From the NCBI GenBank assembly GCA_030433005.1, contig JAUILQ010000006.1:62001-126000 (forward strand): DNA of 64,000 nucleotides, given 5' to 3'. The notes beneath the pieces were generated by a model, which was not told the DNA's origin, did no database searches, and saw nothing but the letters and a program-made list of their open reading frames with translations. A program made the translations under genes and the position numbers. This DNA comes from Alphaproteobacteria bacterium. GTDB taxonomy: Bacteria; Pseudomonadota; Alphaproteobacteria; Kiloniellales; DSM-21159. This document shows positions 48,411 through 57,469 of this stretch, in pieces. Position 1 is the stretch's first letter, and every line of letters starts with the position of its first letter.

Positions 48411-49149
48411 AGCTGGCCGCGGCGCCCCGGAAGCCGGTGGCGACGACGTAGGTCTCGGCCGATTCGGCGCGGCTCGCCGCCGGCTTGATGTGACGGACCT
48501 TCTCGAAGTTGGCCTTCAGGCTGTCGAGCAGGCTCTTCTCGCTGCCGCCCTGAAAGACCTTGCAGACGAAGGCGCCGCCCGGCGCCAGCACCTCGACGGC
48601 GAAGGCCAGCGCGGCCTCGGCCAGGGCGACGATGCGCAGGTGGTCGGTCTGCGGGTGGCCGGTGGTCGGCGCCGCCATGTCCGAGAGCACGAGGTCGGCC
48701 GGGCCGCCGAGCAGTTGCTCCAGGCGCGCCGGCGCGCTCTCCTCCAGGAAGTCGAGCTGCAGCAGCTCGGCGCCGGGCAGCGGCTCCATGGGCAGGATGT
48801 CGAGCGCGACCACCCGGCCCTTGCGGCCGACCCGCTCGACGGCGATCTGGGTCCAGCCGCCGGGCGCAGCCCCCAGGTCGACGACGCGCTGGCCGGGTTT
48901 CAGCAGCGGCACCTTCTCGTCGAGCTGCAGCAGCTTGAAGGCGGCGCGGCTGCGGAAGCCGCGGGCCTTGGCCTCGGCGACGAAGGGGTCGTTGATCTGG
49001 CGCTGCAGCCAGCGGGTCGAGGAGACGCTGCGCTTCTTGGCGGTCTTGACCCGCTCCTTGAGGCGCCGAGGGCCGCCCGCCGAGCGCAGGTCGCCGCCGC
49101 GTCCCTTCCCGCCGCCCGTGCTTCCGGAGCCGCCCCGGCGCTGGCTCAT
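48409..49149 (-). CDS. rlmE: 23S rRNA 2'-O-methyltransferase RlmE (FtsJ/RrmJ)
   Basis: A 246-residue methyltransferase for U2552 of 23S rRNA. A Gly-rich, basic N-terminus of about 30 residues precedes FVAEAKARGFRSRAAFKLLQLDEK, motif I VVDLGAAPGGWTQIA, and the K-D-K-E catalytic set (Asp in LVLSDMAAPTTG, Lys in GAFVCKVFQGG, Glu in SAETYVVATGF). It overlaps ppx by four bases (ATGA). Confidence 0.95.
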   Translation of the reverse strand: MSQRRGGSGSTGGGKGRGGDLRSAGGPRRLKERVKTAKKRSVSSTRWLQRQINDPFVAEAKARGFRSRAAFKLLQLDEKVPLLKPGQRVVDLGAAPGGWTQIAVERVGRKGRVVALDILPMEPLPGAELLQLDFLEESAPARLEQLLGGPADLVLSDMAAPTTGHPQTDHLRIVALAEAALAFAVEVLAPGGAFVCKVFQGGSEKSLLDSLKANFEKVRHIKPAASRAESAETYVVATGFRGAAAS

Positions 49150-50435
49150 GCCCGGGCCCCGGCGCCGTCGCCGGCCCGGCCGGCGCCCGGGTCGGGCGTC
49201 TCGGCCTGCATCAGGGTGAAGAGGATGCCCTCGCGCAGGCCGCGGTCGGCGACGCGCAGCCGACCGACCGGCCAGGTCCGGCAGATCGCCTCCAGGATCG
49301 CGCAGCCGGCGATCACCAGGTCGGCGCGCTCCGGGCCGATGCAGGGATGGGCGACCCGGGCCCGGTAGTCGAGCGCCATCAGCTCGGCCGTGACCGCGCC
49401 GGCGGTGTCGAAGTCGAGGAAGCAGCCGTCGATCACCGAGCGGTCGTAGCGCGGCAGCCGCTTGTGGATGCCGGCCAGGGTCGTCACCGTGCCGGAGGTG
49501 CCGACCATCTGCATCGCGCGCTCGCGGATCAGGCCGCCCAGGCGGTGCTCGGCCTCGAAGTCCTCGAGCAGCGCCAGCACCTCGTCGACCATGGCCCGGT
49601 AGGTCGCGCCGTCGACCTCCCGCCCGCCGTGCTGCTCGGCCAGGGTGACGACGCCGCAGGGCAGCGAGCGCCAAGCGCGCAGCAGGGCGTCGCCCGGGCC
49701 CTCGCCAGGCCCCTCGCCCGAGCCGTCGCTGGCCCCGTGGGCGGCGCCGTTGCCGCGGCCGGTGCGCTGGTGCAGGGGGCGGCCGGCATCGGCCTCGAAC
49801 CAGCAGATCTCGGTCGAGCCGCCGCCGATGTCGAAGATCAGGGCGTGCGGGACCTCGGGGTCGAGCAGCGGCGCGCAGCCGAGCAGCGCCAGGCGCGCCT
49901 CCTCGACGCCGTCGATGATCTCCAGCACCAGGCCGGTCTCGCGCTCGACGCGCGCCAGGAACTCGCCGCAGTTGCCGGCGCGCCGGCAGGCCTCGGTGGC
50001 GACCGCGCGGACGCGCCGGACGTCGCGCCGCTCGATCTTGGCGGCGCAGACCTTGAGGGCCTCGATCGTGCGCGCCATGGCGGCTTCGGAGAGCTGGCCG
50101 CGGCTGCCGAGGCCCTCGCCGAGGCGCACGATCCGCGAGAAGGCGTCGACGACGCGGAAGCCCTCGGCGGTCGGCTTGGCGATCAGCAGGCGGCAGTTGT
50201 TGGTGCCGAGGTCGAGTGCCGCGTAGAGCGGCCGGTGGCCCGTTCGCCCGCCCGCCCCGGCGCGCTTGCCGGCTTGCCGGTCGGCTTGCCGGTCGACGCT
50301 CCGCTCGGCTCTCCGGGCAGTGCCGGCCGGCCCGTCGGCGCCCCCGGCGACGGCCGGCTCGCCGAAGCCGCCGCCGCCGCTCTCCGCCGCGACCTCGCCA
50401 GCCTCCGATCCTGCCCCCTGGGGAGCGTGACGCAT
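49146..50435 (-). CDS. ppx: Ppx/GppA-family exopolyphosphatase/pppGpp phosphatase
   Basis: A 429-residue member of the Ppx/GppA family acting on polyphosphate and/or pppGpp. The actin-like core begins LYAALDLGTNNCRLLIA, with ATEACRRAGN, FDIGGGSTEICWFE and MVGTSGTVTTLAGI. About 75 low-complexity N-terminal residues precede the core (SVDRQADRQAGKRAGAGG region), and a Gly/Ser/Glu-rich insert (about 24 residues) follows FEADAGRPL. A GTG one codon upstream of the ATG could also start it; GGAGG precedes both. Coupled to rlmE. Confidence 0.88.
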   Translation of the reverse strand: MRHAPQGAGSEAGEVAAESGGGGFGEPAVAGGADGPAGTARRAERSVDRQADRQAGKRAGAGGRTGHRPLYAALDLGTNNCRLLIAKPTAEGFRVVDAFSRIVRLGEGLGSRGQLSEAAMARTIEALKVCAAKIERRDVRRVRAVATEACRRAGNCGEFLARVERETGLVLEIIDGVEEARLALLGCAPLLDPEVPHALIFDIGGGSTEICWFEADAGRPLHQRTGRGNGAAHGASDGSGEGPGEGPGDALLRAWRSLPCGVVTLAEQHGGREVDGATYRAMVDEVLALLEDFEAEHRLGGLIRERAMQMVGTSGTVTTLAGIHKRLPRYDRSVIDGCFLDFDTAGAVTAELMALDYRARVAHPCIGPERADLVIAGCAILEAICRTWPVGRLRVADRGLREGILFTLMQAETPDPGAGRAGDGAGARA

Positions 50436-50438
50436 CAC

Positions 50439-50761
50439 CGTTCAGGCCTCCCGCACTGCTGGGCCGGCCCGCGCGTCGCGTTCCCTGTCCGCCCGGACGG
50501 CACGCCGCCCGGCGGCGGCGCGCCCCTCGAGGCCGGTCCCTGTTTGCTTCACTCGAATGACAGCCTAGACCGAGCGCCGGGAGTCTGGCCAGAGCGGTGC
50601 GCCGCGGCGGCCGGCGCCGCGAAGACGCGGCGCGCGCAACGGAGGGGTTGAACTCGCCCGGCCGCCTGGACTACATAACCGTCCTCTTGCGGGCGCCCGG
50701 CCACCGGCGCCGCCGCGCGGAGGGCCACGGCCCGCCGCGCGAGGCTCGCGAGGCCCCGGCT
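50439..50761. other. 323-base gap between ppx and tRNA-Gln
   Basis: No gene is seen. The left part would hold the ppx promoter on the minus strand, which I could not identify. The right part holds a tRNA promoter candidate at 50648-50677. Confidence 0.6.
50648..50677 (+). promoter_or_regulatory. Promoter candidate for tRNA-Gln
   Basis: TTGAAC (50648-50653) and TACATA (50672-50677) are spaced by 18 bases, 84 bases before the tRNA. Confidence 0.45.
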
Positions 50762-50835
50762 TGGGGGATAGTTTAACGGTAGAACAGCGGACTCTGACTC
50801 CGTTAGTCCAGGTTCGAATCCTGGTCCCCCAGCCA
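50762..50835 (+). tRNA. tRNA-Gln (anticodon CTG)
   Basis: 74 bases with a full cloverleaf. The acceptor stem TGGGGGA pairs with TCCCCCA, with discriminator G and an encoded CCA end. The anticodon loop CTCTGAC gives CTG, reading CAG codons. The T arm is CCAGG-TTCGAAT-CCTGG. A U1-A72 start is typical of glutamine tRNAs. Confidence 0.95.
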
Positions 50836-51009
50836 ACTCCTCCCTCTCGCCGACGTTTCTACCGGCCCGACGCGCCTGCGCCTTGCGGGAGGCCGGCCGC
50901 TTCCCGAGGACAGCTGCGGATTCCCTGCGCCGGCCTGTAGACTGCCGCCGCCGCGCGTCGAGGCGCGGGGTGGAAACCTGCGGATGCGCGCGATGACGGG
51001 AGCTCGGGA

Positions 51010-51669
51010 ATGAAGGTCTACCTCGCCGGCCCGGAGGTCTTCCTCGCCGACGCGCGCGCGGTCGGCGCGCGCAAGAAGGCGCTCTGCGCCCGCTTCGGCC
51101 TCGAGGGGCTCTATCCGTTGGACCAGGAGATCGACGGGGCGGGCCTGGCGCCGGCCGAGCTGGCGGCGCGGATCTACGACGGCAACCTGGCGATGCTCGA
51201 GGCGGCCGACGCGGTGATCGCCAACCTGACGCCGTTCCGCGGCCCCAACCTGGACGCCGGCACCGCCTTCGAGATCGGCTTCGCCCTGGCCCGCGGCAAG
51301 GCCGCCTTCGGCTACGCCAACGTGTCCGCCCTGCACGCAGAGCGCGTCGCCGCAAGCCACGGCGGCCGGCGCGCCTCCGGCTCGGACGGCGGGCCGGAGG
51401 ACGGTTCGGGAAGCGGTTCGGCGGCGGGCCCCGGCCGGCTCGTCGACGCCGACGGCCACGAGATCGAGGACTTCGGCCACTTCGAGAACCTGATGATCTC
51501 GGTACCGCTGTGGCGGCGGGCCGGCCGCCTGTTCTGCCGCGAGGTGCCGGCGGCGCGGCGCCTGGCGGACCTCGGCGCCTTCGAGGACTGCCTGCGCTTC
51601 GCCGCCGGCGAGCTCGGGGCCGCGCCCGAACAGCGGACGGGAACGGAAACGAGCGGCAGCGACGTTTAA
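51010..51669 (+). CDS. Nucleoside 2-deoxyribosyltransferase
   Basis: A 219-residue protein of the nucleoside 2-deoxyribosyltransferase family, which swaps bases on deoxynucleosides. VYLAGPEVFLADA opens the fold, with YDGNLAMLEAADAVIANLTPFRGPNLDAGTAFEIGFALARGK holding the catalytic Glu (in AGTAFEIG). A Gly/Ser-rich insert of about 30 residues (ASGSDGGPEDGSGSGSAAG) interrupts the fold before DADGHEIEDFGHFENLM. It follows tRNA-Gln but is not related to it. Confidence 0.88.
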   Translation: MKVYLAGPEVFLADARAVGARKKALCARFGLEGLYPLDQEIDGAGLAPAELAARIYDGNLAMLEAADAVIANLTPFRGPNLDAGTAFEIGFALARGKAAFGYANVSALHAERVAASHGGRRASGSDGGPEDGSGSGSAAGPGRLVDADGHEIEDFGHFENLMISVPLWRRAGRLFCREVPAARRLADLGAFEDCLRFAAGELGAAPEQRTGTETSGSDV

Positions 51670-51704
51670 ACTGCAAGGCCTGTACGACCTGCCGAGGTGA
51701 AGCC

Positions 51705-52073
51705 ATGAAAGCCCTGATCGGGCTCTGTGCCCTGCTGCTGCTCGCGGCCTGCACGACGCGGGCCAACTACGAGGCCATGCTCGGCCAGTGGGTCGGCGCC
51801 GGCGAGCGAGAGCTGGTGCAGGCCTGGGGGCCGCCGGACAGCGTCTACGAGGGCCAGGACGCGCGCTACCTGACCTGGAACGAGCAGCACCAGAACTACA
51901 TGCCGGGCACGCCGCCGCGCTACGTCACCCGCGTCGAGGGCGACCGCGTCTACACCGTGCCCTTCGGCGGCACGCCGGGCCACCTGTTCACCAGCCGCTG
52001 CAAGACGACCTTCACCCTGGTCGACGGCCAGGTCACCGGCTGGCGCGCCGAGGGCAACGCCTGCCGGCGCTGA
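51705..52073 (+). CDS. Small lipoprotein of unknown function
   Basis: A 122-residue lipoprotein with signal peptide KALIGLCALLLLAAC (lipobox LAAC, cysteine near residue 16). The mature part begins TTRANYEAMLGQWVGAGERELVQAWGPPDSVYE, a pattern seen in small envelope proteins of the SmpA/BamE-like fold group. Two more cysteines lie near the end (SRCKTTF, NACRR). The function is unknown. Confidence 0.75.
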   Translation: MKALIGLCALLLLAACTTRANYEAMLGQWVGAGERELVQAWGPPDSVYEGQDARYLTWNEQHQNYMPGTPPRYVTRVEGDRVYTVPFGGTPGHLFTSRCKTTFTLVDGQVTGWRAEGNACRR

Positions 52074-52159
52074 GCGCCGCCGCCCCGGGGCCGCGCTTAA
52101 GCCGGCCTTAACCGGCGGGCGCGATAGTGCCGCCTCAATCATCGCTTGAGGAAGACGGC

Positions 52160-52582
52160 ATGTCTCGCGTCCGGATCGTTTCGCGCCCCGCCCTGCTGGC
52201 GGCCACCCTGGTGCTCGGCGCTTCCCTGCTCGCCCCACTCTCGCCGGCCCGGGCGCTCAGCCTGAGCGAGAAGACCGCGCTGCAGGCGGCGATGCAGCAG
52301 CATGTCGACCGCCAGACGGTCGAAGGCGGCTACCTCTTTTTCGACCGCGAGGCCCAGGCGGTGAACAGCCTGGCGCCGGTCGCCGCCCATCCCATGATCC
52401 TCACCATGGGCGAGCACTACATCCTCTGCTTCGACTTCCTGGACCAGGCCGGCGAGAAGGTCGAGCTGGACTACTACCTGGCCCGCAAGGGCGACGGCTT
52501 CGTCGTCTTCCACGAGGCGATCGCCCAGCGCGACGTCGTGCGCGCGATGATGCAGGCCGGCAAGGTCAAGCCGGCCGAGTGA
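52160..52582 (+). CDS. Exported hypothetical protein
   Basis: A 140-residue protein with an N-terminal signal peptide (PALLAATLVLGASLLAPLSPARA, cleavage near residue 33). The mature part is acidic and beta-rich (VEGGYLFFDREAQAV, MGEHYILCFDFLDQAGEKVELDYYLARK) and has no recognised domain. The compact size and single domain suggest a periplasmic protein. It lies between a lipoprotein gene and the histidine kinase. Confidence 0.7.
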   Translation: MSRVRIVSRPALLAATLVLGASLLAPLSPARALSLSEKTALQAAMQQHVDRQTVEGGYLFFDREAQAVNSLAPVAAHPMILTMGEHYILCFDFLDQAGEKVELDYYLARKGDGFVVFHEAIAQRDVVRAMMQAGKVKPAE

Positions 52583-52655
52583 CGCCCGGCGCGCACCGCC
52601 GCCGGCAAGGCCTCCGAACGAGCGATCGACGACAGACTCCCGCCCGGCCGCCGCC

Positions 52656-54221
52656 ATGAGCTTTCCGATCCGTCGGCCGCGCGGCCTGCTCGCCCGCTTC
52701 CTGCTGATCCTGATGCCGCTGTTCGTGGCGCTGGCGATCCCGGGGATCGGCCTGCTCGTCCACTACAGCCTCGAGGTCGACCAGGACGTCCTGGCCGCCC
52801 GCTTCGGCAACCACGCCGGGCGCGTTGCGGCGGCCCTGGCGCGGCACGACGCGGCAGCCGTGCCGGGGCTCGCCCAGGATCTGCTGTCGTCGCTGGCGGC
52901 CGACCGCGCCCTGGTCTGCGCCGAGCTGCGCCCGCTCGACGGCACGCCGGCGCAAGACGCGCCGGTCGCGGCGCTGCCGCCGCGGATCGGCTGCCGCTTC
53001 GGCGAGCAAGGCGAGAGCCTGTCGCTGCCGGTCGGCGAGAGCGGCCGCTACCGGCTGCTGCTGCGCTTCAGCGACGCCGAGCTGCGCGAGGCCGCGGCGG
53101 TCGAGCGCAACCTGGCGCTCTCGGTGATCGCCCTCGCCTTCGTCATCGCGCTGGCGACCTCGGCGCTCGGCTTCCGCTTCATCGTCGGGCGGCCGCTGCG
53201 GCTGCTGCTGGCGGCCATCGAGGAGGCCACGGCGACCGGCCGCCGGCGCCGCATCCGGGGCGGCGGACGCGACGAGCTCGGCCGGGTCATCGAGGCCTTC
53301 AACGAGCTGCAGCAGCGCGATGTCGAGCGCGAGAACGCCCTGCGCGCGGTCAACCGCCAGCTCGAGGAATCCCGGCAGGCGCTGCGCCGGCTGAACGCGG
53401 ACCTGGAGGAAAGGGTCGCCGAGCGCACCGCCGAGCTGGCGACGCGCACCGAGGAGGCCGAGGCCGCCAACCGGGCGAAGGCCCGCTTCCTCGCGACCAT
53501 GAGCCACGAGCTGCGCACCCCGCTCAGCGCGATCATCGGCTTCGCCGAGGTGCTCGGCCGCGATGCCGTGCTGGAGCCGGCGCGCCGGGCCGACTATCTG
53601 GAGGAGATCGCGGCCGGCGGCCGCCAGCTGCTGGGGATGGTCAACGACCTGCTCGACATGGCGCGCATAGACGGCGGACGCCTCCAGCTCGACGAACAGG
53701 AGGTCGAGCTTGGCGAGGCGCTGGGCGCGAGCGTCCGCCAGGTCCGGGCGCAGGCCGAAGCGCGCGGCCTGTCGCTCGCCCTGCAGCCCCCTCCGGCGCC
53801 TCTGTCCGTGCTGGTCGACCCCCGCGGCCTGCGGCAGATCCTGCTCAAGCTGCTGTCGAACGCCGTCAAGTTCACGCCGCCCGGCGGCCACGTCGAGGTA
53901 ACCGCGGGTCGGCGCGCCGACGGCGCGGTCGAGATCGTGGTCGCGGACGACGGCTGCGGGATCGCGGAAGAGCAGCTCGACGCCGTTCTCCAGCCCTTCG
54001 GTCAGGGCGGCGACGGCAGCCGCACCGACGGCTGGCTCGCGCGGCCGCACGAGGGCACCGGCCTGGGCCTGCCTCTGGCGAAGGCGCTGGCGGAGCTGCA
54101 CGGCGGCAGCCTCAGCCTGCGCAGCAGCCAGACGCAGGGAACCACCGTTCTGGTCACCTTGCCAGCCTGGCGCCTACGCCCGCTGGAGGCGGAGGCATCG
54201 GCGCTCGCCGATTCGGCCTGA
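52656..54221 (+). CDS. Membrane sensor histidine kinase, orphan
   Basis: A 521-residue kinase. Membrane helices lie near residues 12-36 and 152-174 and bound a periplasmic sensor of about 115 residues without recognised family. HAMP is about 175-230, a coiled coil 230-275 follows, then HisKA with His284 in MSHELRTPLSAIIGFAEVLG. The ATPase domain has NAVKFTPPGG (N box), DDGCGI (G1) and GTGLGLPLAKAL (G2). No response regulator gene is adjacent. Confidence 0.92.
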   Translation: MSFPIRRPRGLLARFLLILMPLFVALAIPGIGLLVHYSLEVDQDVLAARFGNHAGRVAAALARHDAAAVPGLAQDLLSSLAADRALVCAELRPLDGTPAQDAPVAALPPRIGCRFGEQGESLSLPVGESGRYRLLLRFSDAELREAAAVERNLALSVIALAFVIALATSALGFRFIVGRPLRLLLAAIEEATATGRRRRIRGGGRDELGRVIEAFNELQQRDVERENALRAVNRQLEESRQALRRLNADLEERVAERTAELATRTEEAEAANRAKARFLATMSHELRTPLSAIIGFAEVLGRDAVLEPARRADYLEEIAAGGRQLLGMVNDLLDMARIDGGRLQLDEQEVELGEALGASVRQVRAQAEARGLSLALQPPPAPLSVLVDPRGLRQILLKLLSNAVKFTPPGGHVEVTAGRRADGAVEIVVADDGCGIAEEQLDAVLQPFGQGGDGSRTDGWLARPHEGTGLGLPLAKALAELHGGSLSLRSSQTQGTTVLVTLPAWRLRPLEAEASALADSA

Positions 54222-54289
54222 TCCGCTCCGGCTTCCGACGAGGCCCTGGAGAACGGACCTCGACGGACCGACCGCGCGGCGTCGGAGCC

Positions 54290-54553
54290 TCAGGCGCTGC
54301 CGCCGCCGGTCGAGCCGGGCTTGGAGCCGGCGGCGGGCGAGCCGCCCCCGGCGGTGCCGCCCGGCTTGTTCTGCGTCTCCTCCTCGAGGGAATCGGCGAC
54401 GCCCTTGGCGCGCTCGGAGACCTCGTCGGCGGCCTGCTTGGCCTTGGCCTTGACCTGGTCGGTCTGGCCTTCGCTCTCGGTGCGCTTGTCGCCGCCGACC
54501 TTACCGGCGACCTCCTTGATCTTACCCTTGATGCTGTCGGCGATGCCGGACAT
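54290..54553 (-). CDS. CsbD-like stress protein
   Basis: An 87-residue hydrophilic protein. The CsbD-like N-terminus reads SGIADSIKGKIKEVAGKVGGD; an Ala/Lys/Glu-rich helix follows, and the C-terminal 25 residues are Gly/Ser/Pro-rich. CsbD proteins accumulate under general stress; their activity is unknown. Its upstream region is shared with the phasin gene. Confidence 0.75.
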   Translation of the reverse strand: MSGIADSIKGKIKEVAGKVGGDKRTESEGQTDQVKAKAKQAADEVSERAKGVADSLEEETQNKPGGTAGGGSPAAGSKPGSTGGGSA

Positions 54554-54776
54554 GGGGCACCTCCTCTTCGCTTCGGTGGATCGGAAGTCTCTAGGGGGAT
54601 GAAACTGCGACCCGCCCGTCGTTGTTCCACGCGGCGGGCCCCGGGCGAGGCCCGGGTCGACAACCGGAGGCGAGGACCGCGGCGAGAACCGGCGGGCCCC
54701 GGCGCCCGCTTGCGGCGACCGCTGCCTGGCGCCCGCATCGGTTGCTTATCGCCGCCTCCCGACCACCGACGGAAGG

Positions 54777-54790
54777 TTGAGGCAGATCAA
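54777..54790. promoter_or_regulatory. FNR/FixK-type box upstream of phasin gene
   Basis: TTGAGGCAGATCAA fits TTGA-N6-TCAA with full symmetry of the four-base arms. It ends 125 bases before the phasin start and could equally serve the divergent CsbD-like gene. Confidence 0.55.
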
Positions 54791-54867
54791 ACGCCCGTCA
54801 CAGGGTTCTGCTAGCCTACGAACATCGACCGGGCAGGCCGCCGCGGCGGCCGCGGCAGCCCGCAGCG

Positions 54868-54893
54868 GGACCGGCGCGCCAGGGCGCCGGTCC
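54868..54893 (+). promoter_or_regulatory. Leader hairpin before phasin gene
   Basis: GGACCGGCG and CGCCGGTCC are perfect nine-base arms with an eight-base loop. The ribosome site AAGGAGG follows about ten bases later. It could be a 5' UTR element protecting the transcript or controlling translation. Confidence 0.4.
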
Positions 54894-54915
54894 GGACCAT
54901 CTGAAGGAGGATCGC

Positions 54916-55329
54916 ATGGCCAAGCAACAGCCCCGCAAGACCGACGGTGGCGGCCTTTCCGAGACCGCCGTCCCAACCCCCGGCTTCGAGTTCTTCATGG
55001 CCGAGGGACTCGCAGAGGCGGCGCAGAGCTGTGCCCGCACCGGTTTCGCCGTGCAGGAGGAGATGCTTCGCTTCACGGCGCGGCGCTGGGAGGAGGACCT
55101 GCGCCTGCCGCTGGCGCTCGCCGGCTGCCAGTCGTTCGGCGACCTGCTGTCGGTCCAGCAGAAGTGGCTGGACACCGCCTTCCAGGACTACGCCGAGGAG
55201 GGCGAGCGGCTGGCCCGGCTGGCGGGCGGCGCCGTGCGCGACACCGGCGACCGGCTGGCCGGCGGCACCGCCGGAGCTGCCGAGGCCTCGGCCCGCCTGG
55301 TCGAGGAGAGCGGGCAGCTCGTCGAGTAG
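54916..55329 (+). CDS. Phasin-like polyhydroxyalkanoate granule protein
   Basis: A 137-residue amphipathic, helical protein. The phasin pattern is AAQSCARTGFAVQEEMLRFTARRWEEDL, LALAGCQSFGDLLSVQQKWLDTAFQDYAEEGERLARLAG. Phasins coat PHA granules in the cytoplasm. A good ribosome site (AAGGAGG) precedes the ATG, and an FNR-type box upstream suggests oxygen-dependent expression, fitting the link between carbon storage and low oxygen. Confidence 0.75.
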   Translation: MAKQQPRKTDGGGLSETAVPTPGFEFFMAEGLAEAAQSCARTGFAVQEEMLRFTARRWEEDLRLPLALAGCQSFGDLLSVQQKWLDTAFQDYAEEGERLARLAGGAVRDTGDRLAGGTAGAAEASARLVEESGQLVE

Positions 55330-55375
55330 CGGATAGCGGCGGCCGCCGCCCGTCGGCCCTCGCCCGACACAGGAG

Positions 55376-55409
55376 GGGGCCGGGAGGCGGCGTTCGCGCT
55401 CCCGGCCCC
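55376..55409. terminator. Bidirectional hairpin between phasin and MCP genes
   Basis: Perfect 11-base arms GGGGCCGGGAG and CTCCCGGCCCC surround a 12-base loop in the gap between two convergent genes. A T-run is missing. Confidence 0.5.
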
Positions 55410-55438
55410 GTTCGGCTCGCGGGCTGTCGCCGGCGGCG

Positions 55439-57247
55439 TCAGGCCGCCTTCATCTCGCCGAGGAAGCGGGTAACGGCGGACTGCAGCGTCTTGGTGTGAC
55501 CGCTGAGGTCGCGCACCGCTTCCAGCACCTGCCCCGCCGCCGCGCTGTTGGCGTCGGCGCCGCGGTTCAGGCCGTCGAGGGCCTCGCTGACCTGCTGCGT
55601 GCCGCTGGCGGTTTCCTGGACGTTGCGGGCGATCTCGTCGGTCGCCACGGTCTGCTCCTCGACGGCCGCGGCGATCGAGCCGGCGATGCCGTTGAGCCCC
55701 TCGACCGTCTTGGCGATCTCCTCGATCGCGCCGACGGCGCCGCCGGTCGCGTTCTGGATCTCGCCGATCTGCTGGGCGATCTCCTCGGTCGCCTTGGCGG
55801 TCTGGGTCGCCAGCGACTTGACCTCGGAAGCGACGACGGCGAAGCCCTTGCCGGCCTCGCCGGCGCGCGCCGCCTCGATCGTCGCGTTGAGCGCCAGCAG
55901 GTTGGTCTGCTCGGCGATGTCGGAGATCAGGTTGACGACCTGGCCGATGCGCTCGGCGGCCTGAGCCAGCTGCTGCACCGTCTGGCGCGTGTCGCCGGCC
56001 TGGCCGACCGCCTGCTCCGACATGCTCGAGGACTGCTGGACCTGGCGGGCGATCTCCTGGATCGAGCCGGACAGCTCCTCGGCCGCGGTCGCCACGGTCT
56101 GCACGTTCGAGGAGGCCTGGGTCGCCGCCGAGGCGGCGCCGCTCGCCCGTTCGCGGGTTTCCTCGGCCTGCGCGGACATGGAATCGGCCGTGCCGTTGAG
56201 GGTCGTGCTCGCCTGGTTGACACCGCTCAACACGCCGCCGACGGCTTCCTCGAAGCGCCCGGTCAGTTCCTGAAGAGCCTTGGCACGCTGCGTCGCCTGC
56301 TGCTCGGCCTCGGCCTGCTGCTCCTGCAAGCGCGCGTTCTCGACCATCGACTGGCGGAAGACCTGGACGGTGCCGGCCATCTCGCCGACCTCGTCGCCGC
56401 GCCAGGTCTCGGGGATCTCCCGGCTGGTGTCGTTGTCGGCCAGCGACAGCATCGCGCCGCGCAGGCGGCCGAGCGGCGCCAGCACGCGGCGGAACATGCC
56501 GACCGCGGCGACCGCGATGAGCAGGACGAGCACGGCCAGGGTGCCGCTGAAGATCCAGGCGACGGTGGCGACGCGCTGCTGCGCGGCCTCGACCGCCGCG
56601 GCCGTGCGGCGGTCGAGCAGCACGAAGAACTCGTCGATCGGCTTCATGATCTCCGCCTTGAAGCGGAAATAGTCGTCGCCGAACATCAGCGCCCGCGCCT
56701 TGTCCAGGTCCGGCTCGCCGGTCACGCTGTAGCTGCCGTCGGCGCCCTTGAACTTGCCCTGAACGGCGTGCATCGCCTCGGTCTCGAGGGCGACCAGGCC
56801 GTCGGAGTTGCGCTGCGCCGCCTCCAGCTTGGCGAACTCCTGCTCGGTGAAGCCGGCCGCGGTCATCAGCGCGTTGAGCGAGACCGCCCGCGTGCCGGGA
56901 CGCGGCGGCTGCCCGGAGGCGGCGACGAAGTCCCAGTAGATGCGGTTGTAGCCCTCGGGACGCGGCTTCTCGCCGTTGCGGATCGCCAGCACGTCCCAGT
57001 ACATCCCGGCGAACGTCTCGTCGCCGGTCGAGACGTAGCTGCGCGCCAGGTTTGTCAGGTCGTCCGAGCTCTGGCGCAGCTCGTCGGCCAGAAGGTAGGA
57101 ATCGTAGCGCTTTTCGAAGGCCTCCTGCAGGTCGGCCTGGGCCTGCTGGTAGAGGAACCAGAGGCCGAGCAGCGCGGCGGTGCAGGCGATCATGGCACCG
57201 ACGACGAAGACGGTGCCGCCGCGGATGGTCCTGGCAATCCCGGGCAT
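55439..57247 (-). CDS. Methyl-accepting chemotaxis protein
   Basis: A 602-residue chemoreceptor. The first membrane helix is [21 protein letters not shown] (about residues 12-32); a helical periplasmic domain of about 190 residues follows; the second helix is about 232-256 ([21 protein letters not shown]); then HAMP and the signalling domain with [35 protein letters not shown]-type hairpin tip. The sensor is a four-helix-bundle type; ligand unknown. No che genes are nearby. Confidence 0.93.
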   Translation of the reverse strand: MPGIARTIRGGTVFVVGAMIACTAALLGLWFLYQQAQADLQEAFEKRYDSYLLADELRQSSDDLTNLARSYVSTGDETFAGMYWDVLAIRNGEKPRPEGYNRIYWDFVAASGQPPRPGTRAVSLNALMTAAGFTEQEFAKLEAAQRNSDGLVALETEAMHAVQGKFKGADGSYSVTGEPDLDKARALMFGDDYFRFKAEIMKPIDEFFVLLDRRTAAAVEAAQQRVATVAWIFSGTLAVLVLLIAVAAVGMFRRVLAPLGRLRGAMLSLADNDTSREIPETWRGDEVGEMAGTVQVFRQSMVENARLQEQQAEAEQQATQRAKALQELTGRFEEAVGGVLSGVNQASTTLNGTADSMSAQAEETRERASGAASAATQASSNVQTVATAAEELSGSIQEIARQVQQSSSMSEQAVGQAGDTRQTVQQLAQAAERIGQVVNLISDIAEQTNLLALNATIEAARAGEAGKGFAVVASEVKSLATQTAKATEEIAQQIGEIQNATGGAVGAIEEIAKTVEGLNGIAGSIAAAVEEQTVATDEIARNVQETASGTQQVSEALDGLNRGADANSAAAGQVLEAVRDLSGHTKTLQSAVTRFLGEMKAA

Positions 57248-57469
57248 GGGCGTTCTCTCTGTGCTGGTGGTCGAGCGACAGGCCTGCGAGTCACCTGCCT
57301 ACGAACGATCACAACACCGGGAGTCTTAACGCCAAGTTTCCACCCGTTGCGCAGCGCGATAATATTTCGGCAAACACCCCCGAATACCGCTCGATACAGA
57401 GAATACGCGCCAGCCTGAAACTATTTCTGCGTCCGGATCACACACCCGTAAAAATACAGCCCCTCGCCC

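Larger units (their letters stand above)
54554..54915. other. 362-base divergent region between CsbD-like and phasin genes
   Basis: No gene is seen. It contains a CCCGGG-CGAGG-CCCGGG hairpin (54638-54656 region), an FNR-type box at 54777-54790 and a GC-rich hairpin at 54868-54893 just before the phasin ribosome site. Confidence 0.6.

Noticed and set aside
50762-51010. Island inserted at tRNA-Gln
   Set aside because: No second copy of the tRNA 3' end was seen downstream and no integrase is present.
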